Shown here piece after piece: positions 24,962 through 34,823 of a stretch of DNA of 64,000 nt. The translations under genes and the position numbers were made by a program. The notes beneath the pieces were generated by a model. It did no database searches. It was not told where the DNA came from and worked only from the letters and a program-made list of their open reading frames with translations. Within the stretch, counting starts at the first letter, position 1, and every line of letters starts with the position of its first letter. This stretch comes from Pseudomonas peli (lineage in GTDB: Bacteria; Pseudomonadota; Gammaproteobacteria; Pseudomonadales; Pseudomonadaceae), in assembly GCF_900099645.1 (NCBI RefSeq), contig NZ_FMTL01000005.1:1-64000 (forward strand). The letters run 5' to 3'.

Positions 24962-25747
24962 ATGGCTTTCCCGTTTGAACTCAGCGTTGATCTAAGCACA
25001 CTGGCAATTCTCGCCATGGTCGCGTTTATTGCTGGCTTTATCGATGCAATTGCCGGCGGTGGCGGTCTGCTGACCATCCCAGCGCTGCTCACGGCCGGCC
25101 TACCGCCGCACCTTGCTCTGGGCACCAACAAACTCAGTTCGACCTTTGGCTCGGCTGCTGCAAGCTACACCTTCTACCGGCGCAAATTGTTTGACCCCGG
25201 CCAATGGCGCAACGCGTTGATTGGCACGGCCGTCGGCGCGCTTCTCGGAGCCGCGATGGCGCAATGGCTGCCGTCGGAGTGGTTGAACCAGCTGCTACCC
25301 GCCGTGGTATTTGGCTGCGGCCTGTACCTGCTGTTTGGCAAAACACCGGATGCGCCGCTGCTTGCCGAAGCGCCGATTGCCAAAGGTCGGCAGTGGCCAC
25401 AAAGCCTCAGCCTGGGTTTCTATGATGGGGTTGCAGGCCCTGGTACGGGCGCTTTCTGGACGGTCAGTAGCCTGCTGCTCTATCCGCTCGACCTGGTCAA
25501 GGCCAGCGGCGTGGCGCGCAGCATGAACTTCGTCAGCAATATCTGCGCTCTGACCGTGTTTATCATCAGCGGACAAGTGGCCTGGCTGCTGGGTATCTGC
25601 ATGGGGTTGGCGTTGATGGTCGGTGCGTTTCTAGGGGCACGCACCGCGATCAAGGGCGGATCGAAGTTTATACGCCCGGTATTTATCCTGGTGGTCTTGG
25701 CGTTGACCGTGCGCTTAGCCTGGCAGCACTGGTTCGGGCTGGCCTAG
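24962..25747 (+). CDS. TSUP (TauE/SafE) family permease
   Basis: 261-aa membrane protein with eight or so hydrophobic segments. The family motif [19 protein letters not shown] is at the N-terminus and the repeated second-half motif [14 protein letters not shown] is at mid-protein, as in sulfite/sulfonate exporters. The transported anion is unknown. Its 3' end overlaps the convergent nudC gene by 33 bp. Confidence 0.9.
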   Translation: MAFPFELSVDLSTLAILAMVAFIAGFIDAIAGGGGLLTIPALLTAGLPPHLALGTNKLSSTFGSAAASYTFYRRKLFDPGQWRNALIGTAVGALLGAAMAQWLPSEWLNQLLPAVVFGCGLYLLFGKTPDAPLLAEAPIAKGRQWPQSLSLGFYDGVAGPGTGAFWTVSSLLLYPLDLVKASGVARSMNFVSNICALTVFIISGQVAWLLGICMGLALMVGAFLGARTAIKGGSKFIRPVFILVVLALTVRLAWQHWFGLA

Positions 25748-26542
25748 ACGACGCGCTACATAGACGTCGATCAGATAACGGGCAATCGAACGCGAAGCCG
25801 GCAGTGGTGGCAGGTCATGCACACTGAACCACTGCGCATCCTCGATTTCATCGACCTGCATGACGATATCGCCACTGGCGTATTCAGCATGGAAGCCCAG
25901 CATCAGCGAATGCGGAAACGGCCAACCCTGGCTACCCAGGTACTGCAGGTTCTTGATCTCGACCCCGACCTCTTCGCGCACTTCACGGGCTACGCAATGC
26001 TCGACCGACTCCCCCGCCTCCACGAAGCCTGCCAGAGTGCTGTAAACCCCGGACACAAAGCGCGGCGAGCGCGCCAGCAGAACCTCATCGCCGCGAGTAA
26101 CCAGCACAATCATGCTGGGTGAAAGCCGCGGGTAATGATGCAGCTCACAGCGTACGCAGTGCATCGCGCGTTCGCCCGGCATATGTTGCATCGATCCACC
26201 GCAGCTGCCACAGAAACGATGCTGACTGGCCCAAGTGCCAATCTGGGTGGCGTAGCTGAGCAACTTGAAGGTATCGGCATCGCCTTGCAGCATAAATTGG
26301 CGAAGGCTCTGCCAAGCGCAGCCCGGCACGTCGAATGGCTGACTCAACTCCAGCAGATAAACAGCATCGCCATCAAAGTGGCCTAAGCCATGCTCTGCGA
26401 TGATCAGTAAATCTTGCTTTTTCAACCACTCACGGGGAAAAAGCACCCCGTTGCTGTCTGCTAGAAAATGCTGTTTGCAGTGCACAACTGCCCAACCACC
26501 AGGTTGCTGGCTGTCAAGCAGTGTAGGTTGCCAGCGGAGCAT
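25715..26542 (-). CDS. nudC: NAD(+) diphosphatase / RNA deNADding enzyme NudC
   Basis: 276-aa Nudix hydrolase cleaving NADH to NMNH and AMP and removing NAD caps from RNA. The zinc site has CGSCGG and HCVRC. The Nudix box is [23 protein letters not shown], followed by the NudC-specific [11 protein letters not shown]. The ATG at 26542 is seven bases after GGAGG and two bases after the stop of the HPt gene, so the frame's earlier GTG is excluded. Tail-to-tail overlap with the TSUP gene could give antisense effects. Confidence 0.95.
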   Translation of the reverse strand: MLRWQPTLLDSQQPGGWAVVHCKQHFLADSNGVLFPREWLKKQDLLIIAEHGLGHFDGDAVYLLELSQPFDVPGCAWQSLRQFMLQGDADTFKLLSYATQIGTWASQHRFCGSCGGSMQHMPGERAMHCVRCELHHYPRLSPSMIVLVTRGDEVLLARSPRFVSGVYSTLAGFVEAGESVEHCVAREVREEVGVEIKNLQYLGSQGWPFPHSLMLGFHAEYASGDIVMQVDEIEDAQWFSVHDLPPLPASRSIARYLIDVYVARRLGQPEPVLPG

Positions 26543-26544
26543 GC

Positions 26545-28224
26545 TCACACCTCCAGCGGCATGCCCAGGGCACGCACGCTTTCTGCCGCGAGATCAAGCA
26601 CGCTGGGCTGGGTTTCCGGACGCATCACCGCCCCGGCTTCGAGGTAGTACTCAAGGCTGCTAAGGGCATCGGCGAGGGTTTCCAACATCTGCTCGGACGG
26701 CATGTGCGGCGCGTCAAACATATGCTGTTGAATGTAATCGGCGCACGCACCGACCAACTGGGCGGCGCGTTCCTGACCGAGGAACCACAGCCCACCACGA
26801 ACGGCTTGCAAACTGAACGGAACATTCGACAGATGCATGCGCTCGCCGCCCGATTCGAGGTAGGCGGTAATTGCCCGCTTGGCCAGAGCCAGCCCGGCTT
26901 GGGCCTCGTCGACCACCACAATACGGGCCTCATTGAGCTGGTGCAGGGCAAAGGAGTCAGCTTCTTCACCAGGCTGAGCCTGCGTGGGTCTTACTTCACG
27001 GCGCTCGCCGCGATCCAGACTGGCAACCATGCCTTCGACGTACAGCACCGCATCGGCCAATTTATGCAGCTCCTGCGCTTGCGGCGCACTCTCCTCACTC
27101 CAACTGGCGACAGTCTGCAGTTGAGCGTTTAGAGAGTTGCCAGCCGAACTGAGGCCAACCATACCCAAGGTCTTACTCAGCTTACCCAGCAGGGCATGCA
27201 AGCTATTGAGACTGTCACTTTGCAGGGTGCCGCGCTCGATCAGGTCAAGCATATCCTTGACGCTGTTGAGCTCCTCACGGATCGCCGAACTCAGCGAGCG
27301 CATTACGGCCTGCCCGGGACCTGCCAGGCGCTGGTATTCCTCTTCCAGCAGGTGATCGGTAAAGGGTAACGGCGTCAAACCGAATACTTCACTGAGGGCG
27401 GTCGCTTGCGGCCCACGACTGTCGGCCAGGGCCACCAAGTAGAGCAATTCTTTGAGTAACCCTCGAGGCGCTTCGTATTGCCCATTGACGAAGAGTTGCT
27501 TGAGCTCACGGTCAATTCGCGAAAACAGCTGTTTACGCGACTTGCGCGCCAGCAGCTGACCGTCGACCTGCGCCTCAACAGCCGCAGCACCGACCCAGCA
27601 CAGGCGACCGCGCGGCTCGTTGGCAAACAAGCTATCGAGACGACTCAGTGCACGCCCCATCAATTTGAGACTGGCTTGCGGGTTCTGCTCACGAATAAAG
27701 CCCAGCAGCCCCACTTGATACATGTGGCGTAAACGACGCGCTTCGCTCTCACGGGCAGCGCCATCAACTGAGGGCGGCGAAGTGCGCGGGCGGGCGTGGT
27801 CGAGGCGCACGCTAAAGAAAAAGCTTTCTGGCAAGGCGGACTGACCGCCGGCCTGACGGAGATCATTGATCGCTGGCAGCAACAGCTCCGGCATTTCTTG
27901 ACGGTGGGCTTCAACGTTTTCCAGATAACGGCGCAGCACATGCAATGCGTTGCTCAGGGCGGAAAGCTGCGCATCGCGCTCTTCGCCGGCACCGGCGGGA
28001 ATATCAGTGGCCTGATCCAGCACTTCCTGAGCCAGTAACTCGGCACCTGCCAGCTCAATCAGGTTCAGCGTACCGCGTACCTGATGCAGGTTTTCCACGG
28101 CCTGTTGCAACAGACTGCCGTTGTGACGGTCGGCAATAAAGTGTTCGAGGCTCGACTCGGCCTCTTCCATGGTGGCGAACAACTCATCGCGCACCAGATT
28201 AAGCGACGTGGCTCCAGAAACCAT
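26545..28224 (-). CDS. ChpA/PilL N-terminus-like HPt scaffold protein without kinase core
   Basis: 559 aa, helical throughout, with no CheA dimerisation, ATPase or CheW domain. The N-terminus ([19 protein letters not shown], His47) matches the first histidine-phosphotransfer-like segment of the Chp kinase. A second HPt-like helical segment ([18 protein letters not shown]) and a third at the end ([22 protein letters not shown]) continue the ChpA pattern. Database labels such as ferrous iron transporter B seem wrong. It could be a phosphorelay adaptor or an inactive relative. It is co-oriented with nudC, 2 bp apart. Confidence 0.75.
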   Translation of the reverse strand: MVSGATSLNLVRDELFATMEEAESSLEHFIADRHNGSLLQQAVENLHQVRGTLNLIELAGAELLAQEVLDQATDIPAGAGEERDAQLSALSNALHVLRRYLENVEAHRQEMPELLLPAINDLRQAGGQSALPESFFFSVRLDHARPRTSPPSVDGAARESEARRLRHMYQVGLLGFIREQNPQASLKLMGRALSRLDSLFANEPRGRLCWVGAAAVEAQVDGQLLARKSRKQLFSRIDRELKQLFVNGQYEAPRGLLKELLYLVALADSRGPQATALSEVFGLTPLPFTDHLLEEEYQRLAGPGQAVMRSLSSAIREELNSVKDMLDLIERGTLQSDSLNSLHALLGKLSKTLGMVGLSSAGNSLNAQLQTVASWSEESAPQAQELHKLADAVLYVEGMVASLDRGERREVRPTQAQPGEEADSFALHQLNEARIVVVDEAQAGLALAKRAITAYLESGGERMHLSNVPFSLQAVRGGLWFLGQERAAQLVGACADYIQQHMFDAPHMPSEQMLETLADALSSLEYYLEAGAVMRPETQPSVLDLAAESVRALGMPLEV

Positions 28225-28274
28225 GAGCTATTGCGCCTCCCGCGTTAGGAAAAAAGACAGGTGGAAGGGCAACA

Positions 28275-29096
28275 TCAGTCGGCAAACTCCGGTTTCTGTT
28301 TGCTCATATGAGCGGCCATGGCCACCCGCAGATCGGCCGATTGCAGCATCGCGGCGTTCCAGGTGGCGATATATTCCAGGCCATCATCGACGCGGTGATC
28401 GCGCATGTAGCGAATCATTTCCTTGGTACCACGGATGGCAACCGGCGACTTGCTGGCTATCTCACGGGCAATACCCATCACGCCATCAAGCAAAGCATCG
28501 ACATCGGCATAGGTACGATTGACCAGGCCAATGCTGCGCGCCTCCTCACCCTCGATGGTGCGGCCGGTAAAGGCCAGCTCGCGCATCATGCCATCACCAA
28601 TGATGCGCGGCAGACGCTGCAAGGTACCCACGTCGGCGGCCATGCCAATGTCGATTTCCTTGATCGAGAACTGCGCATCGACCGTTGAGTAACGCATGTC
28701 ACAGGCCGAAATCAGATCAATCGCACCGCCCAGGCAGTAGCCTTGAATGGCTGCAAGTACCGGCTTACGACAATTGTCTACAGCGTTGAACGAGGCTTGC
28801 AGTTCAAGAATCTTGCGCCGCAGCTTTTCGGCATTGCGACCGACATCCGAGCCCAGCTGGCTGCCAATCGACGCGAGCATCATCAGGTCAATGCCGGAGG
28901 AGAAATGTTTGCCCGCGCCGGAGATCACCACCGCACGCACCTCATCGGTGTCATCAATCCAGCGGAAGATCTCGATAATCTCGCGCCAGAAGTCCGCATT
29001 CATCGCGTTGACTTTTTCTGGGCGGTTAATCACCACGTGGGCGACCTTATCTGCCAACTCGACATTAAAGGCTTTGTAGTCGGACACGGCAGTCAT
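28275..29096 (-). CDS. Crotonase-fold dienoyl-CoA isomerase-like protein
   Basis: 273 aa. The oxyanion-hole motifs are GKHFSSGIDL and GYCLGGAIDLISACDMRY. The catalytic stretch FSIKEIDIGMAADVGTLQRLP carries the Glu and Asp characteristic of delta3,5-delta2,4-dienoyl-CoA isomerase (ECH1), unlike simple enoyl-CoA hydratases. It is therefore likely a beta-oxidation auxiliary enzyme for polyunsaturated acyl-CoAs. The start is chosen at the ATG (29096) after a short TTG-extended frame; the ribosome site is poor. Confidence 0.85.
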   Translation of the reverse strand: MTAVSDYKAFNVELADKVAHVVINRPEKVNAMNADFWREIIEIFRWIDDTDEVRAVVISGAGKHFSSGIDLMMLASIGSQLGSDVGRNAEKLRRKILELQASFNAVDNCRKPVLAAIQGYCLGGAIDLISACDMRYSTVDAQFSIKEIDIGMAADVGTLQRLPRIIGDGMMRELAFTGRTIEGEEARSIGLVNRTYADVDALLDGVMGIAREIASKSPVAIRGTKEMIRYMRDHRVDDGLEYIATWNAAMLQSADLRVAMAAHMSKQKPEFAD

Positions 29097-29265
29097 CCTC
29101 AGCAAGGGCGCGGAGCGCGTAGAATCTTATTAGGGTAAAAATCGAGCAACTATAACAACCAACCGACAAATGTCGATGCTGGCCACTGTGACGCAGGCCA
29201 CGTCATCAAAGTTAAGCTCAATTTTTACTTATCGGCGATAAGCGCTTGATCTACTGAGAAAGACT

Positions 29266-29298
29266 GGCGGCAAACCAGCGCATATCGCTGGTGCCGCC
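29266..29298. terminator. Hairpin downstream of the decarboxylase gene
   Basis: GGCGGC...GCCGCC with inner CCAGCG/CGCTGG, a 12-bp stem with a small internal loop. It sits between the ldcA-like gene stop and the isomerase gene. There is only a weak T-run, so termination is uncertain; it could also be a REP-like element. Confidence 0.5.
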
Positions 29299-29324
29299 GG
29301 GCAAAGGTACAGGCCAGAGCAGGA

Positions 29325-31583
29325 TCAGGCCTTGATGCAGTCCACGGTGTAGACGCCATTCTCACGCTGCAGGCCGTGCACATCGGCATCGAAACCAGGG
29401 AAGCTGCGGTCAAAGGTACGGGCAAAGGCCAAGTAATCAATGATCGAACGCGTCTGCGCAGTAAAACGCTCGCCTGGCATGATCAGCGGAATACCTGGCG
29501 GATAGGGCACCAGCATCACCGCAGCAATCCGCCCCTCCAGCAGCTCAATTGGCACCGCCTCGACTTCGCCGCGTACCAGCTGGTTGTAGGCATCGGCCGG
29601 TTTGATCGCCACTTCCGGCAGCACCGTGTACATACGTTTGAGTGCCTTGGCCGTGGCGTTTTCGCGGTAGCAGGCATGCAGCGCATCACACAGGTCACGC
29701 AGCCCCATGTCCTGATAAAACGCCTTGCCAGCCTGGGCGATAGACGGCAATACATCGCTTAACGGCAAGTTGGCGTCATAGCTGCGCTTGAACTCCAGCA
29801 ACTCGGTCAGCAGCGTGCTCCACTTGCCTTTGGTAATGCCCATCGAGAACAGCACCAGGAAGGAATACAGACCGGTCTTCTCCACCACCAAGCCACGTTC
29901 CCAGAGGAACTTACTGACCACGGCAGCCGGAATGCCCCGCTCGTCCAGTTTGCCGTCGGCGGTCAGTCCAGGCGTGACCAACGTGACTTTGATCGGGTCA
30001 AGCAGCACATAGTCTTCAGCCACCTCACCAAAACCGTGCCAGTCGGCTTGCGGTTGCAGCAGCCAATCCTGAGTCACCACATCATCGGTGCCTTCGGCCT
30101 TGGCTGGCTGCCAGATGCTAAACCACCAATCATCAACGCTTAGGTTCTGCCTCAGGTTGGCCAGGGCGCGGCGGAAACTCAGGGCTTCATCGAAGGTTTC
30201 CTGAATCAGCGAGCGCCCTGCCGGGCCTTCCATCATCGCCGAAGCCACATCCAGCGAGGCGATGATGCCGTACTGCGGCGAGGTGGAGATGTGCATCATA
30301 AAGGCTTCGTTGAAGCGATCCCGATCCAATTGGCGCACACCGCCATCCTGCACATGAATCATCGAGGCCTGGCTGAAAGCCGCCAGCAGCTTATGCGTAG
30401 AGTGGGTGGTAAACACCAGCGGCGCATTCTCGGTGCGCGCGGTGCCCATGCCGTAACGCCCGGCATAGAACTCATGAAATGCCGCATAGGCATACCAGGC
30501 CTCGTCGAAATGCAGCACTTCAACGCTGTTGCCCAGGGTCTGCTTGATCAATTCTGCGTTGTAGCAAAGGCCGTCGTAGGTCGAGTTGGTCACCACCACC
30601 AGCTTGACCATCGCCCCGCTGCTGCTCGGCACACGACCGCGTGCCAGTGGGCTGGCATCGATCTTCGCCTGGATCGATTCACGGCTGAATTCGCTCAGCG
30701 GAATCGGCCCGATGATGCCCAGCTCGTTGCGTTCTGGGCACAGGTACAACGGGATCGCACCGGTCATGATGATCGAATGCAGGATCGACTTATGGCAGTT
30801 GCGATCCACCAGCACCAGGTCATCCCGACCGACCATGCTGTGCCAGACGATCTTGTTTGCCGTCGAGGTGCCGTTGATCACGAAATAGGTGTGATCGGCG
30901 CCAAAGTTACGCGCCGCGCGGGCTTCAGCTTCGGCGAGCGGGCCGGTGTGATCGAGCAACGAACCCAACTCAGGCACCGACACCGAGAGGTCGGAACGCA
31001 GGGTGTTTTCGCCGAAGAACTGGTGAAACGCCTGCCCCACCGGGCTTTTGCGATAGGCCACACCACCGCCATGGCCAGGTGTGTGCCAGGAATAGTTGGA
31101 CTGCGCCGTGTGCTGCACCAGCGCCTTGAAGAATGGCGGCAACAGGCAATCCAGATAATTGCGCGCCGCGCGGGCCACCTGGCGGGCCAGGAACGGCACG
31201 GTGTCTTCAAACAGATAGAGGATGCCGCGCAACTGATTGAGATCGACCATGGCCTCAGCCGGCGCATTCTCGATGGTCACTTGCTCACCGAGGGCAAAAA
31301 TCGGCAACTGTGGCGCACGACGGCGGGCGATGCGGATCAGCTCAACCATGTCCTGCAGCAGGTTCTTGTTTTCACCCGCACCTTCGGCCGCGACCAGGAT
31401 GCAGGCCAGGCCGTGGTGCGTGGAAGCGACGATGCGCCCCTCGGCGGAGCTGGCGGTAGACAGAATGCTGAAGCCGTCCTGCTCCAGTTCTTGGGCGATG
31501 GCGCGCACCCGGTCACCGGCCACAGTATCGGCCTTGATGTCACGGTGCACGATCAGGACGGGGAACTTGAGGTCTTTATACAT
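29325..31583 (-). CDS. ldcA: Lysine/arginine/ornithine decarboxylase (LdcA-type)
   Basis: 752-aa PLP enzyme of the prokaryotic fold-type I Orn/Lys/Arg decarboxylase family with the large N-terminal wing domain (VLIVHRDIKADTVAGDRVRAIAQEL). The PLP Lys is in THSTHKLLAAFSQAS. The substrate region TPGHGGGVAYRKSPVGQAF and the C-terminal PYPPGIPLIMPGERF are conserved. PAO1 synteny suggests lysine-preferring LdcA (lysine to cadaverine). It is probably monocistronic, with its own upstream region of 128 bp to dnaQ. Confidence 0.92.
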   Translation of the reverse strand: MYKDLKFPVLIVHRDIKADTVAGDRVRAIAQELEQDGFSILSTASSAEGRIVASTHHGLACILVAAEGAGENKNLLQDMVELIRIARRRAPQLPIFALGEQVTIENAPAEAMVDLNQLRGILYLFEDTVPFLARQVARAARNYLDCLLPPFFKALVQHTAQSNYSWHTPGHGGGVAYRKSPVGQAFHQFFGENTLRSDLSVSVPELGSLLDHTGPLAEAEARAARNFGADHTYFVINGTSTANKIVWHSMVGRDDLVLVDRNCHKSILHSIIMTGAIPLYLCPERNELGIIGPIPLSEFSRESIQAKIDASPLARGRVPSSSGAMVKLVVVTNSTYDGLCYNAELIKQTLGNSVEVLHFDEAWYAYAAFHEFYAGRYGMGTARTENAPLVFTTHSTHKLLAAFSQASMIHVQDGGVRQLDRDRFNEAFMMHISTSPQYGIIASLDVASAMMEGPAGRSLIQETFDEALSFRRALANLRQNLSVDDWWFSIWQPAKAEGTDDVVTQDWLLQPQADWHGFGEVAEDYVLLDPIKVTLVTPGLTADGKLDERGIPAAVVSKFLWERGLVVEKTGLYSFLVLFSMGITKGKWSTLLTELLEFKRSYDANLPLSDVLPSIAQAGKAFYQDMGLRDLCDALHACYRENATAKALKRMYTVLPEVAIKPADAYNQLVRGEVEAVPIELLEGRIAAVMLVPYPPGIPLIMPGERFTAQTRSIIDYLAFARTFDRSFPGFDADVHGLQRENGVYTVDCIKA

Positions 31584-31684
31584 TGTGGCGTCCCTGAGTG
31601 TGACAGGCTGAGCCTGCCTATCGCCTCAGGGTAGAGGCTGGCTCCGCCAGGCGGAACCCCCTCTGCGTGACGCTGTACGAAAAG

Positions 31685-31707
31685 GTCGCGAGTGGATAAC
31701 TCGCGAC
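31685..31707 (-). terminator. Rho-independent terminator after dnaQ
   Basis: GTCGCGAGT / ACTCGCGAC perfect 9-bp stem with a 5-base loop, followed on the minus strand by CTTTTC. It lies 5 bp beyond the dnaQ stop and separates dnaQ from ldcA. Confidence 0.8.
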
Positions 31708-31711
31708 GTTC

Positions 31712-32455
31712 TTATACCTCAGCCTTGGGCTGCTCCATTTGCACCCAGAGCGGCGGCGCACCTACAGATTTTTCGATGATCGCCAGACGCGCCGCGTGCT
31801 CGGCGAGCTCTGCAGCGCTGGCCTGGATCACCCGCGTACGTGCACGCTCAGCAGGCAGACGGCGGATCGCACTGGGCTGCTGACGGCCATTGCTGTCGCC
31901 TTCCGAGCCATCGCCAGCCAGGGACAGATTGGTCTGTCCACCAGTCATGGTCAGGTAGACGTCAGCCAGAATCTCGGCGTCGAGCAAAGCGCCGTGCAGA
32001 TCACGACCAGAGTTGTCGACGCCATAGCGTTTGCACAGCGCATCGAGGTTGTTGCGCTGCCCTGGATGGCGCTCGCGGGCCATCATCAGGGTGTCCAGGA
32101 TCGAGCAGTGCTCGCTGATATCGGCGCGGTCGTCCTGCTTGATCAGGGCGAATTCGTTGTTGATAAAGCCAACGTCGAACGCCGCGTTGTGAATGATCAG
32201 CTGCGCGCCCTTGATGAATTCGAAGAACTCATCGGCGACTTCCTTGAAGCGCGGCTTGTCTTTGACAAAGTCGTTGGTGATGCCGTGCACCGCAATCGCG
32301 CCTTCGTCGATTTCGCGATCAGGCTGCAGATAAACATGGAAATGCCGACCGGTCAGACGCCGGCCGATCAGTTCAACACAGCCGATTTCGATGATCCGGT
32401 GACCATCGGCCACCGGCATACCGGTGGTTTCGGTATCGAGTACGACGCTACGCAT
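31712..32455 (-). CDS. dnaQ: DNA polymerase III epsilon subunit (3'-5' exonuclease)
   Basis: 247-aa proofreading exonuclease of the replicase. Exo I is [11 protein letters not shown], Exo II is [13 protein letters not shown] and Exo III is [16 protein letters not shown], with the DEDDh His at [10 protein letters not shown]-terminal tail with [21 protein letters not shown] probably contacts the alpha subunit. The start overlaps the rnhA stop by 8 bp, so the two are translationally coupled. This dnaQ/rnhA pairing is conserved in gammaproteobacteria, usually divergent; here both are on the minus strand. Confidence 0.96.
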   Translation of the reverse strand: MRSVVLDTETTGMPVADGHRIIEIGCVELIGRRLTGRHFHVYLQPDREIDEGAIAVHGITNDFVKDKPRFKEVADEFFEFIKGAQLIIHNAAFDVGFINNEFALIKQDDRADISEHCSILDTLMMARERHPGQRNNLDALCKRYGVDNSGRDLHGALLDAEILADVYLTMTGGQTNLSLAGDGSEGDSNGRQQPSAIRRLPAERARTRVIQASAAELAEHAARLAIIEKSVGAPPLWVQMEQPKAEV

Positions 32456-32900
32456 GCTTCTTTGCCCTCACTTCATCCACACCGCGGTTGGCCAGTTGAT
32501 CGGCCTTCTCGTTACCCGGATGGCCGGTATGACCGCGCACCCACTGCCAGGTAACGTTATGCCGATTGACCTGTTCGTCCAGCGCCTGCCAAAGGTCGGC
32601 GTTTTTCACTGGTTCCTTGGCGGCGGTCTTCCAGCCACGCTTCTTCCAGTTCGGCATCCACTCCTGGATGCCTTTCATCACATACTGCGAGTCAGTCACC
32701 AGGCGCACCGAGCAGGGCCGCGTCAGCGCGATCAAGGCGCAGATCGCCGCCATCAATTCCATGCGGTTATTGGTGGTATTGGGCTCACCGCCCCACAGCT
32801 CCTTCTCTACACCCTTGCAAATCAATAACGCTCCCCAGCCACCCACGCCAGGATTACCTTTGCAGGCGCCGTCGGTGTAGATCTCGACCTGTTCACTCAT
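32448..32900 (-). CDS. rnhA: Ribonuclease HI
   Basis: 150-aa enzyme degrading RNA in RNA-DNA hybrids. The catalytic carboxylates are in [39 protein letters not shown] and [12 protein letters not shown], and the handle region is [13 protein letters not shown]. Length is standard. It overlaps dnaQ downstream by 8 bp and follows the methyltransferase gene after 37 bp. Confidence 0.96.
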   Translation of the reverse strand: MSEQVEIYTDGACKGNPGVGGWGALLICKGVEKELWGGEPNTTNNRMELMAAICALIALTRPCSVRLVTDSQYVMKGIQEWMPNWKKRGWKTAAKEPVKNADLWQALDEQVNRHNVTWQWVRGHTGHPGNEKADQLANRGVDEVRAKKHA

Positions 32901-32937
32901 GTATCTGCAATCTCTCGCTCAATTAGTCCGGCCGGTG

Positions 32938-33699
32938 CTATTTCTGTGGTGTTTCGCGGCGGCTGACTTTGGCCACGGGCATCGGCAGCAATTTACCTAC
33001 CGGCTGCCGGTTAGGTTGGCGCAATGGCCGCAGCCCCACGACCAGCTTACGGGCCACCAGCACGTAAAAACCGCCACCGGGTGGCTGCCATGCTGCGCCT
33101 AAACGCTCCAGCCCCGCCAACCGCGCCTGCCAGGCCGGCGAAGAAAGCGGCGGACGATAGCACCCGAAGCGGCGTTTCTCCAGCGCGAAACCCAACAGGT
33201 GCAACCAGTCACTGACCCGACTGGGCGCGATACAGCGCGCATGGCGCAAGGCATCGCGTGTTATGAAATGACGCATACCCCAGGTGCTCATCGGGTTGAT
33301 ACCCACGATCAGCAGATGACCGCCTGGGCGTACGCTGCGCGCCGCCTCACGGAGCAAACCGTGGGGTGACAGGCTGAAATCCAGGCCGTGCTGTACCACC
33401 ACCACATCGGCAGCATGCTCGGTGAGCGGCCAGGATTGCTCCTCACAAACAATTTCCACGCCCTTGAACGGCGCGCCCAGGCGCACACTGCGCTGAATCT
33501 GCTGAGCATCCGGCGGCGTTTCGGCGGCTGGGCCGTAATGCACCAGGTAACCGCCAAAGAAGCGCGCCAGCTCTTCCTCCAGCAATTGCCGCTCCTGCTC
33601 CAGCAGCAACTGCCCGAGTGGGCCACTCAGCCAAGTGCGCGCTGAGGCAATTAGGTCAAGCCATTCACTGTCTGCATGGGCAAAAGGGTGATCGGACAT
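32938..33699 (-). CDS. SAM-dependent class I methyltransferase
   Basis: 253 aa. The N-terminal helices (WLSGPLGQLLLEQERQLLEEEL) precede a Methyltransf_11-type core: GAPFKGVEIVCEEQSWPL, then VVVVQHGLDFSLSPHGLLREAARSVRPGGHLLIVGINP. A basic C-terminus follows. The usual Gly-rich SAM motif I is weak (LVHYGPAAETPPDAQQIQ), so binding may be unusual. It lies between gloB (divergent) and rnhA; PAO1 PA1814-like position. Substrate unknown. Confidence 0.82.
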   Translation of the reverse strand: MSDHPFAHADSEWLDLIASARTWLSGPLGQLLLEQERQLLEEELARFFGGYLVHYGPAAETPPDAQQIQRSVRLGAPFKGVEIVCEEQSWPLTEHAADVVVVQHGLDFSLSPHGLLREAARSVRPGGHLLIVGINPMSTWGMRHFITRDALRHARCIAPSRVSDWLHLLGFALEKRRFGCYRPPLSSPAWQARLAGLERLGAAWQPPGGGFYVLVARKLVVGLRPLRQPNRQPVGKLLPMPVAKVSRRETPQK

Positions 33700-33717
33700 A
33701 AGGGGCTACTCCCGTAT

Positions 33718-33895
33718 TATTCACGACCGAGCTGGAGCTTAGAGTCTATTCACGACCTCGCGAGCTAGAGTCCTGCAAGGCAAGAACAGGCGAGGAAACG
33801 GAGTGTACTTTTTTACATGAGCATTCCGACTGGGCTCGCATCCGAGCCTGTTTTAACGCAGCAGGGCCGACGCGCAGCAGATCGTACTGCATAGC
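33718..33895. repeat. Nested inverted-repeat intergenic element
   Basis: The element starts with two direct copies of TATTCACGACC (33718-33728 and 33747-33757). Inside, AACAGGC faces GCCTGTT, CCTGC faces GCAGG, and GGCTCG/CGAGCC forms a tight hairpin, so the whole region could fold as a long cruciform or RNA. The central segment (CGAGGAAACGGAGTGTAC, then TACATGAGCATTCCGA) is familiar to me as a repeated intergenic sequence in Pseudomonas genomes, but I cannot search to confirm. There is no gene in it. Confidence 0.55.
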
Positions 33896-33951
33896 CAGCA
33901 CCGCTATTGCCGCCTAAGATGCACTTTTGTACCCTGCTTAGCGACCGACTG

Positions 33952-34725
33952 ATGATAAAAATCGACGCCCTGCCCGCATTCTCCGACAACTATATATGGC
34001 TGCTGCAAGACCTGAAGCAGCGTCGCTGCGCGGTTGTTGACCCGGGTGACGCCGCGCCGGTCGAGGCCTGGCTGGCGGCCAACCCAGGCTGGCAGTTGAG
34101 CGATATTCTGATCACCCACCATCATTTCGATCACGTCGGCGGCATTGAACGACTAAAGGCGGCCACCGGTGCTCGAGTAATGGGGCCGGCCAACGAAAAA
34201 ATTCCAGGTCGCGACCTGGCGCTGCGCGACGGCGACCAGGCTGAAGTGCTGGGCCAGCGATTCAACATATATGAAGTGCCGGGACACACACTTGGGCATA
34301 TCGCCTATATCCAGCCTGAGCAGCACTGGCTGTTTTGTGGTGACACGCTGTTTGCTGGCGGCTGTGGTCGCTTGTTTGAAGGCAGCCCCGAGCAAATGCA
34401 CAACTCGCTCAGCCGCCTGGCCGCCCTCCCCGAACAGACTCAGGTGTTCTGTACCCATGAATACACCCTGAGCAACCTGCGCTTTGCTGTGGCTGTTGAA
34501 CCCGATAATCCAGACATCAATCAACGCCTGGCCCAGGTCAGCCAATGGCGCGAAGCTGGGCACATGAGCCTTCCCTCATCGATTGGCCTGGAGCGCGCTA
34601 CCAACCCTTTTCTGCGTAGCGCACAACCGTCGGTCGGCGCCCGCATCACTGAACGTGACGGGCCTGAAAATCGCACCCCCGCTCAGGTATTCGCGGCATT
34701 GCGCGCCTGGAAGGACCATTTCTAA
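33952..34725 (+). CDS. gloB: Hydroxyacylglutathione hydrolase (glyoxalase II)
   Basis: 257-aa metallo-beta-lactamase-fold enzyme that hydrolyses S-lactoylglutathione in methylglyoxal detoxification. The dinuclear metal motif is [11 protein letters not shown]. Further ligands lie in [11 protein letters not shown] and [16 protein letters not shown], and the last in [13 protein letters not shown]. The C-terminal glutathione-binding stretch is [19 protein letters not shown]. The upstream frame adds 15 codons without a ribosome site, so the ATG giving [10 protein letters not shown] at 33952 is preferred. Confidence 0.96.
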   Translation: MIKIDALPAFSDNYIWLLQDLKQRRCAVVDPGDAAPVEAWLAANPGWQLSDILITHHHFDHVGGIERLKAATGARVMGPANEKIPGRDLALRDGDQAEVLGQRFNIYEVPGHTLGHIAYIQPEQHWLFCGDTLFAGGCGRLFEGSPEQMHNSLSRLAALPEQTQVFCTHEYTLSNLRFAVAVEPDNPDINQRLAQVSQWREAGHMSLPSSIGLERATNPFLRSAQPSVGARITERDGPENRTPAQVFAALRAWKDHF

Positions 34726-34823
34726 ACCTCGACAACCACACAAAAGACTGGTTAAAACTTGACCAAGGGCAGGCTGGTTCCTAGAATCGCTCGACCTTTT
34801 CGCCGGGAAGCACACCGCCGCCA

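Noticed and set aside
30291-31634. 447-aa plus-strand ORF opposite the decarboxylase
   Set aside because: Shadow frame of the PLP decarboxylase gene on the other strand.
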